From positions 102,941 to 166,940 of the forward strand of contig NZ_KB895460.1 of NCBI RefSeq assembly GCF_000374865.1: a stretch of DNA of 64,000 nucleotides, written 5' to 3'. Below the pieces are notes generated by a model. That model saw only the letters and a list, made by a program, of their open reading frames with translations. It ran no database searches and was not told where the DNA came from. The position numbers were made by a program, and so were the translations under genes. Position 1 is the stretch's first letter. Each line of letters starts with the position of its first letter. Below, piece after piece: positions 1 through 8,632 of the stretch. The stretch comes from Arthrobacter sp. 135MFCol5.1. GTDB lineage: Bacteria; Actinomycetota; Actinomycetes; Actinomycetales; Micrococcaceae.

Positions 1-28
1 CTCCACATAGGCTTCGATATGTTGGCTG

Positions 29-1525
29 CTACGCGGATGGAATGTCCGTTCCAGGAAACACGGGCCCGCTAACGCCCTGTCCGTCCGAACGAGGTCCAGA
101 TAAGCCCTGCGCATCGGAACTTTTGAGGCCGGTGTTCTCGGGCCCGTCGGCCAAGCTGCTGCCCAGCAGACTTCGGGTGAGGGCCTCGCCGTCGGCCATC
201 ATTCCATCCACCGCTTTTTCGAGGTGCCCGTCGGCAACCTGAACGCCCTCCAAGGCAGCCGCGACCACAGCGCGCCGGACCAGTTCGCGGGCAAAGGACG
301 CCGTGGTCCCTTCGGTGCGCGCCGCCGCATTCCTGACGGCATCGGGGGTGAAGGGAATCCGCCTGGCGTACAGATTCACAAGATCGACGCGCTCTGCGGA
401 TGCCGGGAGTGGAATCTCCACAGCCAGATCCACTCGGCCCGGCCGCTGCGCCAGGGCACGTTCCAGCATATCTACCCTGTTTGTGGTGAGGACGAAGGCA
501 ACGTCGGCGTCGCTATCCAAGCCGTCCATGGCATCCAGCACTTCGAACAGCAGCGGCTGCGGTCCGTGCCCGAAGCTCCGGTCCTCGGCAATAAGGTCGC
601 AATCTTCAAGAACTACGATGGAGGGCTGCAGCGCACGGGCCATCGCGGCAGCCTCGGAGATCCTGGCTAACGATCCACCGGACAGAAGGATGGCGGTGGT
701 TCCCGAGCTCTGGCTGAGAAGGTAGCGCACGGTGTGTGTTTTGCCCGTCCCGGGCTTGCCGTAAAGCAGGATGCCCCGCTTGAGATGCTGCCCGTATTCG
801 TTGAGTGAATCCCGGTGTTCGGCGATGCCGAGTGCGTGGTCCGATACCTTCTGCAGCAGGCCCTCGGGCAGAATGACCTCGGACGCTGAGAGTGACGGCC
901 TGGCATGGAACGTGACGCCGGCAGCGCTAGGACCGTACTCACCCATGACCAGTGAAATGATTTGGCCCTTCAGGACGCTGCGGTGCTGCATTCGTCGGCG
1001 GAACTCGGCGAGGAATTTCGCTGCATTGCCCGTCTCACCGGCTAGGACTTCGAGGGAAGCCGACTGCCGCCCGTACCGCGGGTTAGCGTCCCGCTGGAGG
1101 ACGGCTACAGGGCTTCCCCCATGGCTGAATAGCCACAGTCCCAGGGCTACCGCCTGCCGCTGTTCGTCGGGTCCCACGGCCAGGTTCTTGTAATCGGGCT
1201 GCGACAACGGGAACTGCGGATAGAACTGGGAGTGTTGCAGCATGTCGCTTAAGGACTGGTGATGGCGCTGGTCTCCGCCGCCAATGCCGACGAGACGGGA
1301 GTCCCCGCTCTCGCCCGCGATCTCGGTCATGAGAATGTCAGCATCCACGAACCGGTGCGGCGGTATCTCCTCCACCACCACGGACAATGATTCGGCGGGA
1401 ACCGCCAAGTGGTCCGTGAGTGCGGTCAGCAGTTGCGTTCCGGCCTGCACGCGATGCTGGCCGGACTGTGCAAGCTGCACGAGTCGGGCAAAATCGTCGA
1501 TGAACTTCCCCAAGTTTTCATCCAT
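29..1525 (-). CDS. AAA-family ATPase
   Basis: A 498-residue ATPase whose C-terminal half is an AAA module: Walker A GKPGTGKT at about residues 256-263, Walker B SIVVLEDCDL near 300, a sensor-1 segment FVLTTNR, and the arginine-finger region RPGR typical of FtsH/Cdc48-like AAA domains. The N-terminal 230 residues match nothing I recognise and have no membrane segment or protease motif, so this is not FtsH itself. By family knowledge it should remodel or unfold a protein partner using ATP, but the partner is unknown. It is read from the ATG at 1525, away from the divergent sigma-factor gene. It has no operon partner inside the window, and its end lies 28 bases from the window edge, so a downstream partner may lie outside. 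Confidence 0.85.
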   Translation of the reverse strand: MDENLGKFIDDFARLVQLAQSGQHRVQAGTQLLTALTDHLAVPAESLSVVVEEIPPHRFVDADILMTEIAGESGDSRLVGIGGGDQRHHQSLSDMLQHSQFYPQFPLSQPDYKNLAVGPDEQRQAVALGLWLFSHGGSPVAVLQRDANPRYGRQSASLEVLAGETGNAAKFLAEFRRRMQHRSVLKGQIISLVMGEYGPSAAGVTFHARPSLSASEVILPEGLLQKVSDHALGIAEHRDSLNEYGQHLKRGILLYGKPGTGKTHTVRYLLSQSSGTTAILLSGGSLARISEAAAMARALQPSIVVLEDCDLIAEDRSFGHGPQPLLFEVLDAMDGLDSDADVAFVLTTNRVDMLERALAQRPGRVDLAVEIPLPASAERVDLVNLYARRIPFTPDAVRNAAARTEGTTASFARELVRRAVVAAALEGVQVADGHLEKAVDGMMADGEALTRSLLGSSLADGPENTGLKSSDAQGLSGPRSDGQGVSGPVFPGTDIPSA

Positions 1526-1774
1526 GCGCAGACCCTACCAGCGCCCGTGGCAGAATACGGGGCCAAAGCTTCAGGACGTCCAGGAAGCTTTCCTCTCTGG
1601 GATGGATATGCCGTCGCGTCCTGCCTCTGTAACGCGCGGAGTCAGAATGTCTCGAAACCATTCCGCCTTGAAACCCTAGGGATGCAAAACCGCTCTGGAT
1701 TCCATGCCCAGAAGATGCTCTGTGATTTTTCTGGTTCCGTGTAACCTTTTCGGCTGTCCCGGACAATACAGGGC

Positions 1775-2392
1775 ATGGGGAACCTTGAAAGTGACGAGGA
1801 CAGCCTTTGGTCCCGCAGCCTGGGCGGTGACGGCGAAGCGTTTGGTGTCCTGTACGACAGGCATCGTGACAGAGCGTTCCGTCATGCTTACCGGCTCGCG
1901 GGAAACCATCACGACGCTGAAGACATCATGGCGGCCGCTTTTCTTGAGCTGTGGCGGCGGCGCGCCAATGTCCGTGTCGTCGAAGGGTCTATCCTTCCCT
2001 GGCTGCTGGTTACGACGACGAACATGGCCCGGAACAACGGGCGAGCTGCCGCCCGCTACCGGAAGCTGCTGGACTCGCTGCCGCGCACCGAAGAGTCTTC
2101 ACTGCCCCTGGAGGCTGACTTCTTCGCCGACCAGCAAGAGAGCCTGGACAAGGACTTCTCCCAGGCTCTCGGCACACTCAACACCACGGACCTGCACCTG
2201 GTAAGTCTGGTCGTTTTCGAGGACTACCCCCTCACTGCCGCAGCAGCCGTTTTGAACATGACTCCCGGCGCGGCCAAGACACGCATGCACCGGGCGAAGC
2301 AACGGATGAAAGCCGCACTCTGCGGCAATAGCGGCGCGGGCGCTCCTGCGCACGGCAAAGCAACTTCAGTCTTGGAAGGAGAACGGTCATGA
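1775..2392 (+). CDS. ECF-type RNA polymerase sigma factor
   Basis: A 205-residue sigma-70 family protein with the two-domain architecture of extracytoplasmic-function sigma factors. Region 2 lies at about residues 25-90 (DRAFRHAYRLAGNHHDAEDI, then FLELWRRR). Region 4 lies at about residues 128-185 (LNTTDLHLVSLVVFEDYPLT, then TPGAAKTRMHRAKQRMK, the -35 recognition helix region). It begins with ATG at 1775 and its last four bases (ATGA) overlap the start of the next gene, so the two are translationally coupled. By family knowledge it redirects RNA polymerase to a small regulon; the target promoter is not visible here. The partner protein downstream would normally be an anti-sigma factor. Confidence 0.88.
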   Translation: MGNLESDEDSLWSRSLGGDGEAFGVLYDRHRDRAFRHAYRLAGNHHDAEDIMAAAFLELWRRRANVRVVEGSILPWLLVTTTNMARNNGRAAARYRKLLDSLPRTEESSLPLEADFFADQQESLDKDFSQALGTLNTTDLHLVSLVVFEDYPLTAAAAVLNMTPGAAKTRMHRAKQRMKAALCGNSGAGAPAHGKATSVLEGERS

Positions 2393-3186
2393 ACCAGTTC
2401 CATATCGACGACCGGTTCAGCAACGCACTAAGGGCAGAGCTAGTTTCGCAGGTGGCTAAGGAAGCGCCGGCTGCGAAACGGAAGCGCAGCAGAGTGTGGC
2501 TTAGTTCCGGGGCCCTGGCCGGAGCAGGACTGCTTGGTGTTGGAGCGGCAACGGCAGGACTTTTCTTGCTGCCTGGAGGGGAAAAGGTGACACCGTTGGC
2601 ATCGCCCGTGACCACTACCTACACCGGCACAGCAACGGTTGAACTGGGTAAGCCCCCTGAGGGAACCACGGGGATTCAAATGGAATTCTGGTGCCTGACC
2701 CCTGGCTGGTTCGAGTTTCCAGACGGCGCAGCCAGTAGCTGCTCGGACGAGGATGCGGCCAGCGACAGACAGGGTTGGAGCGGCTACACCATCAGTCTTG
2801 CCCCCGGCCAGGACAGTGTCACGATCAAAACTGACCCCCAAGCCCGCTGGCGGCTCACCGCCAAGTATGTGAAGCAGGAGCGGACACCGCTGGGTGTCAA
2901 CGCCAAGGGTGAAACCTACGGAGTCGAAAGCCCCGAAAACGGAACCCCCGACCTGATCGCGGTCATGGCCACCAACGGGCAATCGGGGTACGCCTACGCC
3001 CGCGACCTCAACGGAGGCCCGATGCCCACCAGCCCCGAAGACGCCGCCAAGAACTTCAGCACCCCGCGCCCTCCCCGTGAGATCCCGGTCTTCGAAAGCG
3101 ATGGAGAAACCCGGGTAGGCGTCTTCATGGCGTCAGGCTCTGGAGGCGGAATACCTGCTTACCCGTCACCGTCTCCAAGACCATGA
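2389..3186 (+). CDS. single-pass membrane protein coupled to the ECF sigma factor
   Basis: A 265-residue protein with a basic cytoplasmic segment of about 40 residues (ending KRKRS), one hydrophobic transmembrane stretch at about residues 42-65 rich in Gly/Ala/Leu, and an exported domain of about 200 residues with two cysteines, ending in a Pro/Ser-rich tail. The ATG overlaps the sigma-factor stop (ATGA), with GGAAGGAGAA as a strong ribosome binding site. Position and topology fit an anti-sigma factor. However, the short N-terminal segment has no recognisable zinc-binding HxxxCxxC motif, so it may instead be a sigma-dependent surface effector. No closer family is recognised. Confidence 0.75.
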   Translation: MNQFHIDDRFSNALRAELVSQVAKEAPAAKRKRSRVWLSSGALAGAGLLGVGAATAGLFLLPGGEKVTPLASPVTTTYTGTATVELGKPPEGTTGIQMEFWCLTPGWFEFPDGAASSCSDEDAASDRQGWSGYTISLAPGQDSVTIKTDPQARWRLTAKYVKQERTPLGVNAKGETYGVESPENGTPDLIAVMATNGQSGYAYARDLNGGPMPTSPEDAAKNFSTPRPPREIPVFESDGETRVGVFMASGSGGGIPAYPSPSPRP

Positions 3187-3341
3187 CAGGCATACGATTC
3201 AGCGCTTGCGAATTGTGAACAGGAGTGCAGAGCAAAAGGGGCACTTGTGCACAGGAGTAGCGGGCAGCCTCTGATCACAACCCGTCTTCACAAAGCCCGG
3301 AATTCAGCGGGACGTTGTGCAGTCAGCTTCTGAAAACGACA

Positions 3342-3375
3342 GACGCTTCACGACGTTTTTTGACGCCTCGCGACG
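3342..3375 (+). promoter_or_regulatory. 20-bp-period direct repeat upstream of the ABC binding protein
   Basis: Two 14-mers, GACGCTTCACGACG (3342-3355) and GACGCCTCGCGACG (3362-3375), agree at 12 of 14 positions and start exactly 20 bp apart, about two helical turns. They lie about 110 bp before the binding-protein start. A tandem operator or activator site is the simplest reading; the regulator is unknown. The rest of the 3187-3485 gap shows no gene. Confidence 0.4.
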
Positions 3376-3485
3376 CCACGTTGCGCGTTCGCGTCGCCGG
3401 GTGAACCAGTACGACACGAACGATTGTGGGCCTGGTGGGCGCTCCGTAACCTCGTCTCAGCATCCGCCCCAGCAAAGGAATCCCC

Positions 3486-4655
3486 ATGACCAACCCGCAG
3501 GACAACGGTCCGCAGAAGTCCACACGCATCGTGGCCGGCCAGTCAGCCAAACCCAAGCGCCCCCTGGGCCTGAAAATCGGCATTGCCGCCGCAATCCTGG
3601 CCCTGGTTGGCGGTGGCGCCGCCGTCGCCTCAGCCGTCAACACTGGCGCCCCGGCCGCAACCCCGGAAAGCGCCCCGGCCGGCAATCCGGCAGCTGAGCT
3701 GAAGCTGGGCTATTTCGGCAACGTCACGCACGCCCCGGCCCTGGTGGGCGTCAGCAAAGGCTTTATCGCCGGGGAACTGGGCAGCACCAAACTCAGCACC
3801 CAGGTCTTCAATGCCGGTCCGGCCGCCATCGAAGCCCTGAACGCAGGCGCCATCGATGCCACCTATATCGGCCCCAACCCGGCCATCAACTCGTTCGTCA
3901 AGAGCCAAGGCCAATCGGTGAGCATCATCGCCGGAGCTGCCGCCGGCGGGGCGCAGCTTGTGGTCAAGCCGGAGATCACCTCCGCCGCAGACCTGAAGGG
4001 CAAGACCCTCGCATCGCCCCAGCTGGGCGGCACCCAGGACGTCGCCCTTCGGGCCTGGCTCTCGTCGCAGGGCTACAAAACGAATGTGGACGGCAGCGGC
4101 GACGTCGCCATCAACCCCACCGAGAACGCCCAGACGCTCAAGCTGTTCCAGGACGGAAAGCTCGACGGCGCGTGGCTGCCCGAGCCTTGGGCCTCCCGCC
4201 TGGTGTTGAACGCCGGCGCCAAGGTGCTGGTGGATGAAAAGGACCTGTGGGACGGCTCCCTTTCGGGCAAGCCGGGCGAGTTCCCCACCACCATCCTGAT
4301 CGTCAACCAGAAGTTCGCGGCGGACCACCCGGACACCGTCAAGACGCTGCTGAAGGGCCACGTGAAATCGGTTGAGTGGCTCAACAACGCCTCTGCCGCC
4401 GACAAGGCCACGGTGATCAACTCCGCCTTGAAGGAAGCCGCCGGCGCGGAGCTGAAGCCGGATGTCATTGACCGGTCCCTGAAGAACATCGTCTTCACTG
4501 TGGACCCGCTTGCCGGAACCTACCAGAAACTGCTGGCCGACGGCGTGACCGCCGGTACCACCAAGCAGGCCGACATCAACGGCATCTTCGACCTGCGGGC
4601 GCTCAACAGCGTGTCCGGCGAGAAGACCTCGGCAGCCGGGCTCGGCAAGGAATAG
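3486..4655 (+). CDS. ABC transporter substrate-binding protein, aliphatic sulfonate/nitrate/taurine type
   Basis: A 389-residue periplasmic-binding-like protein of the SsuA/NMT1 family. It has an N-terminal membrane or signal segment (about residues 27-50) followed by the fold starting LKLGYFGNVTHAPALVG and the typical GAIDATYIGPNPAIN and DGAWLPEPWAS segments. By family knowledge it captures sulfonates, taurine or a similar small oxyanion for an ABC importer. The start follows AAAGGAATCCCC. Odd points: no lipobox cysteine follows the hydrophobic segment, so membrane tethering would rely on an uncleaved anchor, and no permease or ATPase gene adjoins it. It therefore either works with a transporter encoded elsewhere or has a sensing role. 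Confidence 0.85.
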   Translation: MTNPQDNGPQKSTRIVAGQSAKPKRPLGLKIGIAAAILALVGGGAAVASAVNTGAPAATPESAPAGNPAAELKLGYFGNVTHAPALVGVSKGFIAGELGSTKLSTQVFNAGPAAIEALNAGAIDATYIGPNPAINSFVKSQGQSVSIIAGAAAGGAQLVVKPEITSAADLKGKTLASPQLGGTQDVALRAWLSSQGYKTNVDGSGDVAINPTENAQTLKLFQDGKLDGAWLPEPWASRLVLNAGAKVLVDEKDLWDGSLSGKPGEFPTTILIVNQKFAADHPDTVKTLLKGHVKSVEWLNNASAADKATVINSALKEAAGAELKPDVIDRSLKNIVFTVDPLAGTYQKLLADGVTAGTTKQADINGIFDLRALNSVSGEKTSAAGLGKE

Positions 4656-4670
4656 CTCCTACCCTTGATT

Positions 4671-4716
4671 GCTCCGCAGGTGTTGTTTTGTGCACCTACA
4701 GCGACTCCTGCGGAGC
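4671..4716. terminator. perfect inverted repeat between convergent genes
   Basis: GCTCCGCAGG (4671-4680) and CCTGCGGAGC (4707-4716) are perfect 10-bp arms. Inside them lies a second competing hairpin (AGGTG...CACCT) whose loop contains TTGTTTTG. It sits in the 140-bp gap between the binding-protein gene and the convergent kinase gene and most likely acts as a bidirectional terminator. Confidence 0.6.
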
Positions 4717-4795
4717 GCCGTTCACAGCGCGGGGCCGCCCGAACCAGGACGACGCGGCGCCCGCGCAAGGAGGGCTCCCCGCAGAGGGCAGCCGG

Positions 4796-6010
4796 TTAGC
4801 TGCCCGGTCCCAGGTGAATGGTGACGACGGTCCCTGACTCGGGGGCGGGACCGAGGTCAAGTCGTCCGCCGGCCGCAGCGGCAATCCGGGCACAGGTTGC
4901 CAGGCCCAAGCCTGATCCGGGCGGGTCACCCTGGCGGTCAAGGCGCACCAGCGGATCGAGCACGCGTTCGCGGTCACCGGAGGCGATGCCCTTGCCGTTG
5001 TCGATGACGCGCAGGACCGCACCATCCTCGCCACGGTGGCCGGTAATGTGGATGACCGGCGGGACGCCAGGCCGGCTGTAGGCCAGGGCGTTGTGGATGA
5101 GATTCTGCAGGAGAACCCGGGTCTGGACCGGGTCCGCGGTAAATAGCAGCTCCCCCGAGTCCACGGACGCTCCCGACTCCTCCACGGCGGTGGCCAGGTC
5201 CGCGACGACGTCCCCCACGAGATCCGCCAGGGAAACCGCGGCCGGCTGCAGGTCACCGCCGATGGTGGCGAAAGCCAGGACGTCCTCGACCATCGCCAGC
5301 ATACGCCGGCCGGTCCGGCCCACGATGCCCAGGTACTCCGGAAGCCGGGCGTCGTCGCCTGCTTCTGCGTCCATTTCGCCCAGTTCCACGAATCCGAGGA
5401 TCGAGGTCAGCGGGTTGCGGAGGTCGTGGCTGATCCTGCCGGCAAACTCCGCCAGGAGGGTGTTGCTCCGCTCGGCTTCGGCCAGCGCATCAGCCAGGCG
5501 GCGTGCGCGGCGCTCCAATTGCAGGACGTCGACGATTTGGGCGGCGAGGATTTCAAGGCCGCGGAGTTGTTCGCCGCTGAGCCGGCCGGTTTCCCGGGCG
5601 CCGGCACAAAGGGTGCCAAGGACAAACCCGTCGTCGGTCACCAGCGGAATGGAGGCATAGAACCTGACACTGCTGCGCCGGCCGTCCACGTAGGGGTTTT
5701 CGCGGTACCGGGGGTCCAAGGAAGCGTCCTCGAGGACGGTGGGTTCACCGCTAAGGAACCCCACCGCGCACATCGAGTCTTCCCTGGTGCACAGATACGG
5801 TTCCATGCCCGCGGTGGCTGCCTGGTACTGGAGGTCTTCGGTGATGATGTTGATGGCTGTCACGGGCTGGCCACAGACCGTGCGGGCCAGTTCAACAAGG
5901 TTCTGCAAGCGTTCCGACGCAGCCGGAACGTCGACATGTCCGTCCGGGCCTGGAATGGGCAGTCCGGTTCCGGCAAGGACCGCGTCTCGGACCATCTCGT
6001 TCACCGTCAT
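4796..6010 (-). CDS. soluble GAF-domain sensor histidine kinase
   Basis: A 404-residue kinase without a transmembrane segment. An N-terminal GAF domain (about residues 35-165) precedes a HisKA dimerisation domain whose H-box SHDLRNPLTS places the phospho-accepting His at about 195. The HATPase domain follows, with N-box LIHNALAYSRPG, G1 VIDNGKGIA and G2 GSGLGLATC, so all catalytic boxes are intact. It should autophosphorylate in response to a small ligand or redox signal sensed by the GAF domain in the cytoplasm. No response regulator lies beside it, so it is an orphan kinase. The start ATG at 6010 is followed by MTVNEMVRDAVLAGTGLP, and no in-frame upstream start looks better. Confidence 0.88.
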   Translation of the reverse strand: MTVNEMVRDAVLAGTGLPIPGPDGHVDVPAASERLQNLVELARTVCGQPVTAINIITEDLQYQAATAGMEPYLCTREDSMCAVGFLSGEPTVLEDASLDPRYRENPYVDGRRSSVRFYASIPLVTDDGFVLGTLCAGARETGRLSGEQLRGLEILAAQIVDVLQLERRARRLADALAEAERSNTLLAEFAGRISHDLRNPLTSILGFVELGEMDAEAGDDARLPEYLGIVGRTGRRMLAMVEDVLAFATIGGDLQPAAVSLADLVGDVVADLATAVEESGASVDSGELLFTADPVQTRVLLQNLIHNALAYSRPGVPPVIHITGHRGEDGAVLRVIDNGKGIASGDRERVLDPLVRLDRQGDPPGSGLGLATCARIAAAAGGRLDLGPAPESGTVVTIHLGPGS

Positions 6011-6140
6011 GGCCTGCGCGCCTTGTTATCAGCGCGCGCGAACCACCGGCCATCCGCGCGCGCGGTGGCCAAGCCTTCCATGCCGGGATCGTCCACCGGT
6101 CCAGCATCCCATACCGGCGTCGCCGCACGGGGAGAACACA

Positions 6141-6174
6141 GGAGGGCCGGCTCAAATCCATGAACCGGCCCTCC
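6141..6174 (-). terminator. terminator of the DUF2188 gene
   Basis: GGAGGGCCGG (6141-6150) and CCGGCCCTCC (6165-6174) form perfect 10-bp arms around a 14-base loop, 44 bases past the stop codon of the leftward-reading small gene. Confidence 0.65.
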
Positions 6175-6217
6175 TTGCCTTCCCCGGCACCGCGGCGTCA
6201 CGGGGAAGGTGAACCAA

Positions 6218-6445
6218 TCAGCCCGGGACGTTCCGGGGATCGTTGCCGTAGCTGTACTTCTCCCCGATCTGGCCATCCTGGTTTTTGATGACGTGTTCCA
6301 CCTTGTCTGCTTTCGCGGCGTCGCGACCGGCGGCTACCGCCTCTTCCTTGATGCCGTAGCCGGCACCAAACGCGCGGTCAGCGCCTTCGCGCTTGTTCTT
6401 CCACTGGCCGTCTTCGTAGTACGTCTCGATATCGCCCTGAGCCAT
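6218..6445 (-). CDS. DUF2188-like small protein
   Basis: A 75-residue hydrophilic protein beginning MAQGDIETYYEDGQWKNKRE. The pattern of an aromatic/Trp strand, a lysine-rich turn, an Ala-rich helix (KEEAVAAGRDAAK) and the ending HVIKNQDGQIGEKYSYGNDP matches DUF2188 proteins, whose function is unknown. GGGAG eight bases before the ATG at 6445 fixes the start, although the frame stays open further upstream to 6619. It has its own terminator and a separate upstream hairpin, so it is probably a single-gene unit. Confidence 0.8.
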   Translation of the reverse strand: MAQGDIETYYEDGQWKNKREGADRAFGAGYGIKEEAVAAGRDAAKADKVEHVIKNQDGQIGEKYSYGNDPRNVPG

Positions 6446-6506
6446 TGCACACTCCCTCTGCTGTTTGGTTCCAAGACGCCTGCTGCGCAAGCGCGGAAAG
6501 CGAAGA

Positions 6507-6538
6507 GCCCCGCAGTACATGTTGTTGTAGAGCGGGGC
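6507..6538 (-). terminator. hairpin between the PfkB kinase gene and the DUF2188 gene
   Basis: GCCCCGC (6507-6513) and GCGGGGC (6532-6538) are perfect arms around an 18-base loop, downstream of the leftward PfkB gene. It probably ends that operon. The flanking 6446-6686 stretch shows no gene. Confidence 0.5.
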
Positions 6539-6686
6539 CTTCGTGGCAACCACTCCGCCTGTTGGGGGGCCGGCGGAGGAGCTGACACCAAAATAATAGA
6601 AAGCATGCTTAGTTTTCAAGCCGGCAGAGAACTCCTGGGAGCGCCGCTTCCTGCCGTGGCCGTACTACAACCACGAAGGATAGCGG

Positions 6687-7628
6687 CTACCCGCCCACCG
6701 CGTTCAGCTCGGTTCGGGTGGGCGGGTTGGCGCCCGGGCGCGACACCGTGACGGCAGCCGCGCGGGCCGAGTGCGCCAGGAGTTCGGCCAGCCCTTCGGT
6801 GGGCAGGTCGCGCAGTTCCTCGCGGTTCTGCGCGCCGTCCAGCTCCCGGTCAACCAGGCCGGAGAGGAGCGCGGCCATGAACGAGTCACCGGCGCCCACG
6901 GTGTCCGCCACCTCCACTTTGGGCGCGGGCACTGACGTTTCGCCGGCGCGGCAGATACCCCAGGGCCCGTCCGCGCCGCGGGTGACCACCACCAGGGCAG
7001 GGCCCTCCTCCCCGCCAAGCGCCAGCCAGGCGCGCGCGGAGTCCAGCACATCCTGGCCGGGGTAGAGCCATTCCAGATCCTCGTCCGAGGCCTTGACCAC
7101 GTCCGCCAGGCTGACGAACTTCTCCGCCTGCCGGCGCGCGTAGTCCACATCGGTGATGATGCTGGGGCGGCAGTTGGGATCGAAGCTGATGATGGAGGAC
7201 GGGTGGGCATGCTCGACGGCGGCCAGCACCTCGGCGGCGCCCGGCGCCAGCATGGTGGCAATGGAGCCGGTGTGCAGAAGCGTGGTGCCCTGCAGCATGA
7301 AGCCGAGCCGGTCCACGAGGCCGGGCAGCTCCCAGGCGAGGTCGAACGTGTAGGTGGCGGCGCCGTCGTCGTCAATCAATGCGGTGGCAACGCTGGTAGG
7401 CAACTCATCCGGAGGCAGCGGCAGCATCACGGAACTGGCGCGAAGGTGCGCAGCCACAGAATCGCCGTAGGCATCCCGGCCGTAGCGGCCGATGAACTGC
7501 ACCGGATGGTCCAGCCGGGCCAGGCCGACCGCGACGTTGAGGGGGCTGCCGCCGACGTGCGCCTCGATTCCCGAGGCACGCTGGACGACGTCGACAAGGC
7601 CTTCGCCAATAACTGTGAGCATGGTCAT
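6687..7628 (-). CDS. PfkB-family carbohydrate kinase (fructokinase-like)
   Basis: A 313-residue ribokinase-fold sugar kinase. The N-terminal signature HVGGSPLNVAVGLARLD and the C-terminal signature DTVGAGDSFMAALLSGL, containing the catalytic Asp and the anion hole, are both intact. Length and motifs match bacterial fructokinases that phosphorylate fructose or a related sugar with ATP in the cytoplasm. It follows the hydrolase gene on the same strand by 36 bp, so the two are likely co-transcribed. The start could be either of two ATGs (7628 or 7622). Sugar specificity cannot be read from sequence alone; the fructosidases at 27-30 kb would supply fructose, which is suggestive only. Confidence 0.88.
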   Translation of the reverse strand: MTMLTVIGEGLVDVVQRASGIEAHVGGSPLNVAVGLARLDHPVQFIGRYGRDAYGDSVAAHLRASSVMLPLPPDELPTSVATALIDDDGAATYTFDLAWELPGLVDRLGFMLQGTTLLHTGSIATMLAPGAAEVLAAVEHAHPSSIISFDPNCRPSIITDVDYARRQAEKFVSLADVVKASDEDLEWLYPGQDVLDSARAWLALGGEEGPALVVVTRGADGPWGICRAGETSVPAPKVEVADTVGAGDSFMAALLSGLVDRELDGAQNREELRDLPTEGLAELLAHSARAAAVTVSRPGANPPTRTELNAVGG

Positions 7629-7664
7629 ACTCTGCCAGAAAGCGGGCCGGCTCAGCAGTTCATG

Positions 7665-8453
7665 TCAGCCCAGGAGCCGGGCCGCCAGTTCGCGGCATAC
7701 CGCATACGCCGGGGACTTGGGATTGATCAGGTCGAAGTGGTCACCGGGCACCATGACCAGGTGCGCCGGCACGCCTCCGGCCCCGCTTGCGTCCACGTAC
7801 AGCGCCGACATGGCCAGCGGCACGTCGTCGTCCGCCTCTGCATGCACCGCGTAGACCGGCACATCCAGCGGCAGGGCGGCCATGGGGTCGGCGCAGCGGT
7901 AGCGTCGGGGAAATTCCGACGACGATCCGCCAAGCAGGTTGGCCACCGCACCGTTGCTGAGGTTCAGGCGTTCGGCCTCGGCCAGGTTCAGGACGCCAGA
8001 TTGGCTGACCACCCCGGCGAGGCGGACGCCGCCGGGGTCTGCGAGCTCCGCGCCCGGACCCGGCCCGGCCAGGTGCCCGCGGCCCGCCGCCCAGACGGCA
8101 AGGTGGCCGCCGGCAGAATGGCCCACGGCCACCACTTTGCCGAGGTCAAGCGAGTGCTGCCCTGCCAGTTCAGCGAGTTTATCGATCCCGGCCAGGACAT
8201 CCTGGAAGGTGGCAGGCCAGCCGCCGCCGTTGCCGGCGCGGCGGTACTCCAGGTTCCAGGCGGCCATCCCATGTTCGGCAAGATCTACGGCAAGCGGCTC
8301 CCCAAGTTCTGCCCCGTATGTTGAGCGCCAGTAGCCGCCATGGATCACCACCACTACCCCCCGAAGCTGCCCGGCCGCGGGAGGATCTGGCAGGAAGAGC
8401 TCGCCCCATTGGCTGGGGTCCGCGCCGTAGGAGTACTTCAGCCGCTGCACCAT
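7665..8453 (-). CDS. alpha/beta-fold hydrolase (esterase/lipase type)
   Basis: A protein of about 262 residues with the HGGYWRS oxyanion-hole motif, a nucleophile elbow GHSAGGH and a C-terminal VPGDHFDLI catalytic-His segment, giving a complete Ser-Asp-His alpha/beta hydrolase of the esterase/carbohydrate-acetylase or kynurenine-formamidase-like group. The frame is open to 8522, but MVQRLKYSYG at 8453 is the natural family start. No signal peptide is seen, so it should be cytoplasmic. Coupling to the sugar kinase gene suggests removal of an ester group from a sugar or related metabolite, which is an inference from context only. Confidence 0.82.
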   Translation of the reverse strand: MVQRLKYSYGADPSQWGELFLPDPPAAGQLRGVVVVIHGGYWRSTYGAELGEPLAVDLAEHGMAAWNLEYRRAGNGGGWPATFQDVLAGIDKLAELAGQHSLDLGKVVAVGHSAGGHLAVWAAGRGHLAGPGPGAELADPGGVRLAGVVSQSGVLNLAEAERLNLSNGAVANLLGGSSSEFPRRYRCADPMAALPLDVPVYAVHAEADDDVPLAMSALYVDASGAGGVPAHLVMVPGDHFDLINPKSPAYAVCRELAARLLG

Positions 8454-8632
8454 ATGCCAGAGACTACAGGGACCGGGCGTGGGCGGAAGCCGCGCCGGCG
8501 ACAGCTGCAAACGATCCGGCATAAGCGAAAGTTCCCTCTTGCTTAGTTTTTCTATTTGCTGGACTTGGCCTAAGACCTGTGCCTATGCTTGGTGCTGCTT
8601 GTAAGAGCAATCTCTGGGGGGAGGCGTTCTGA

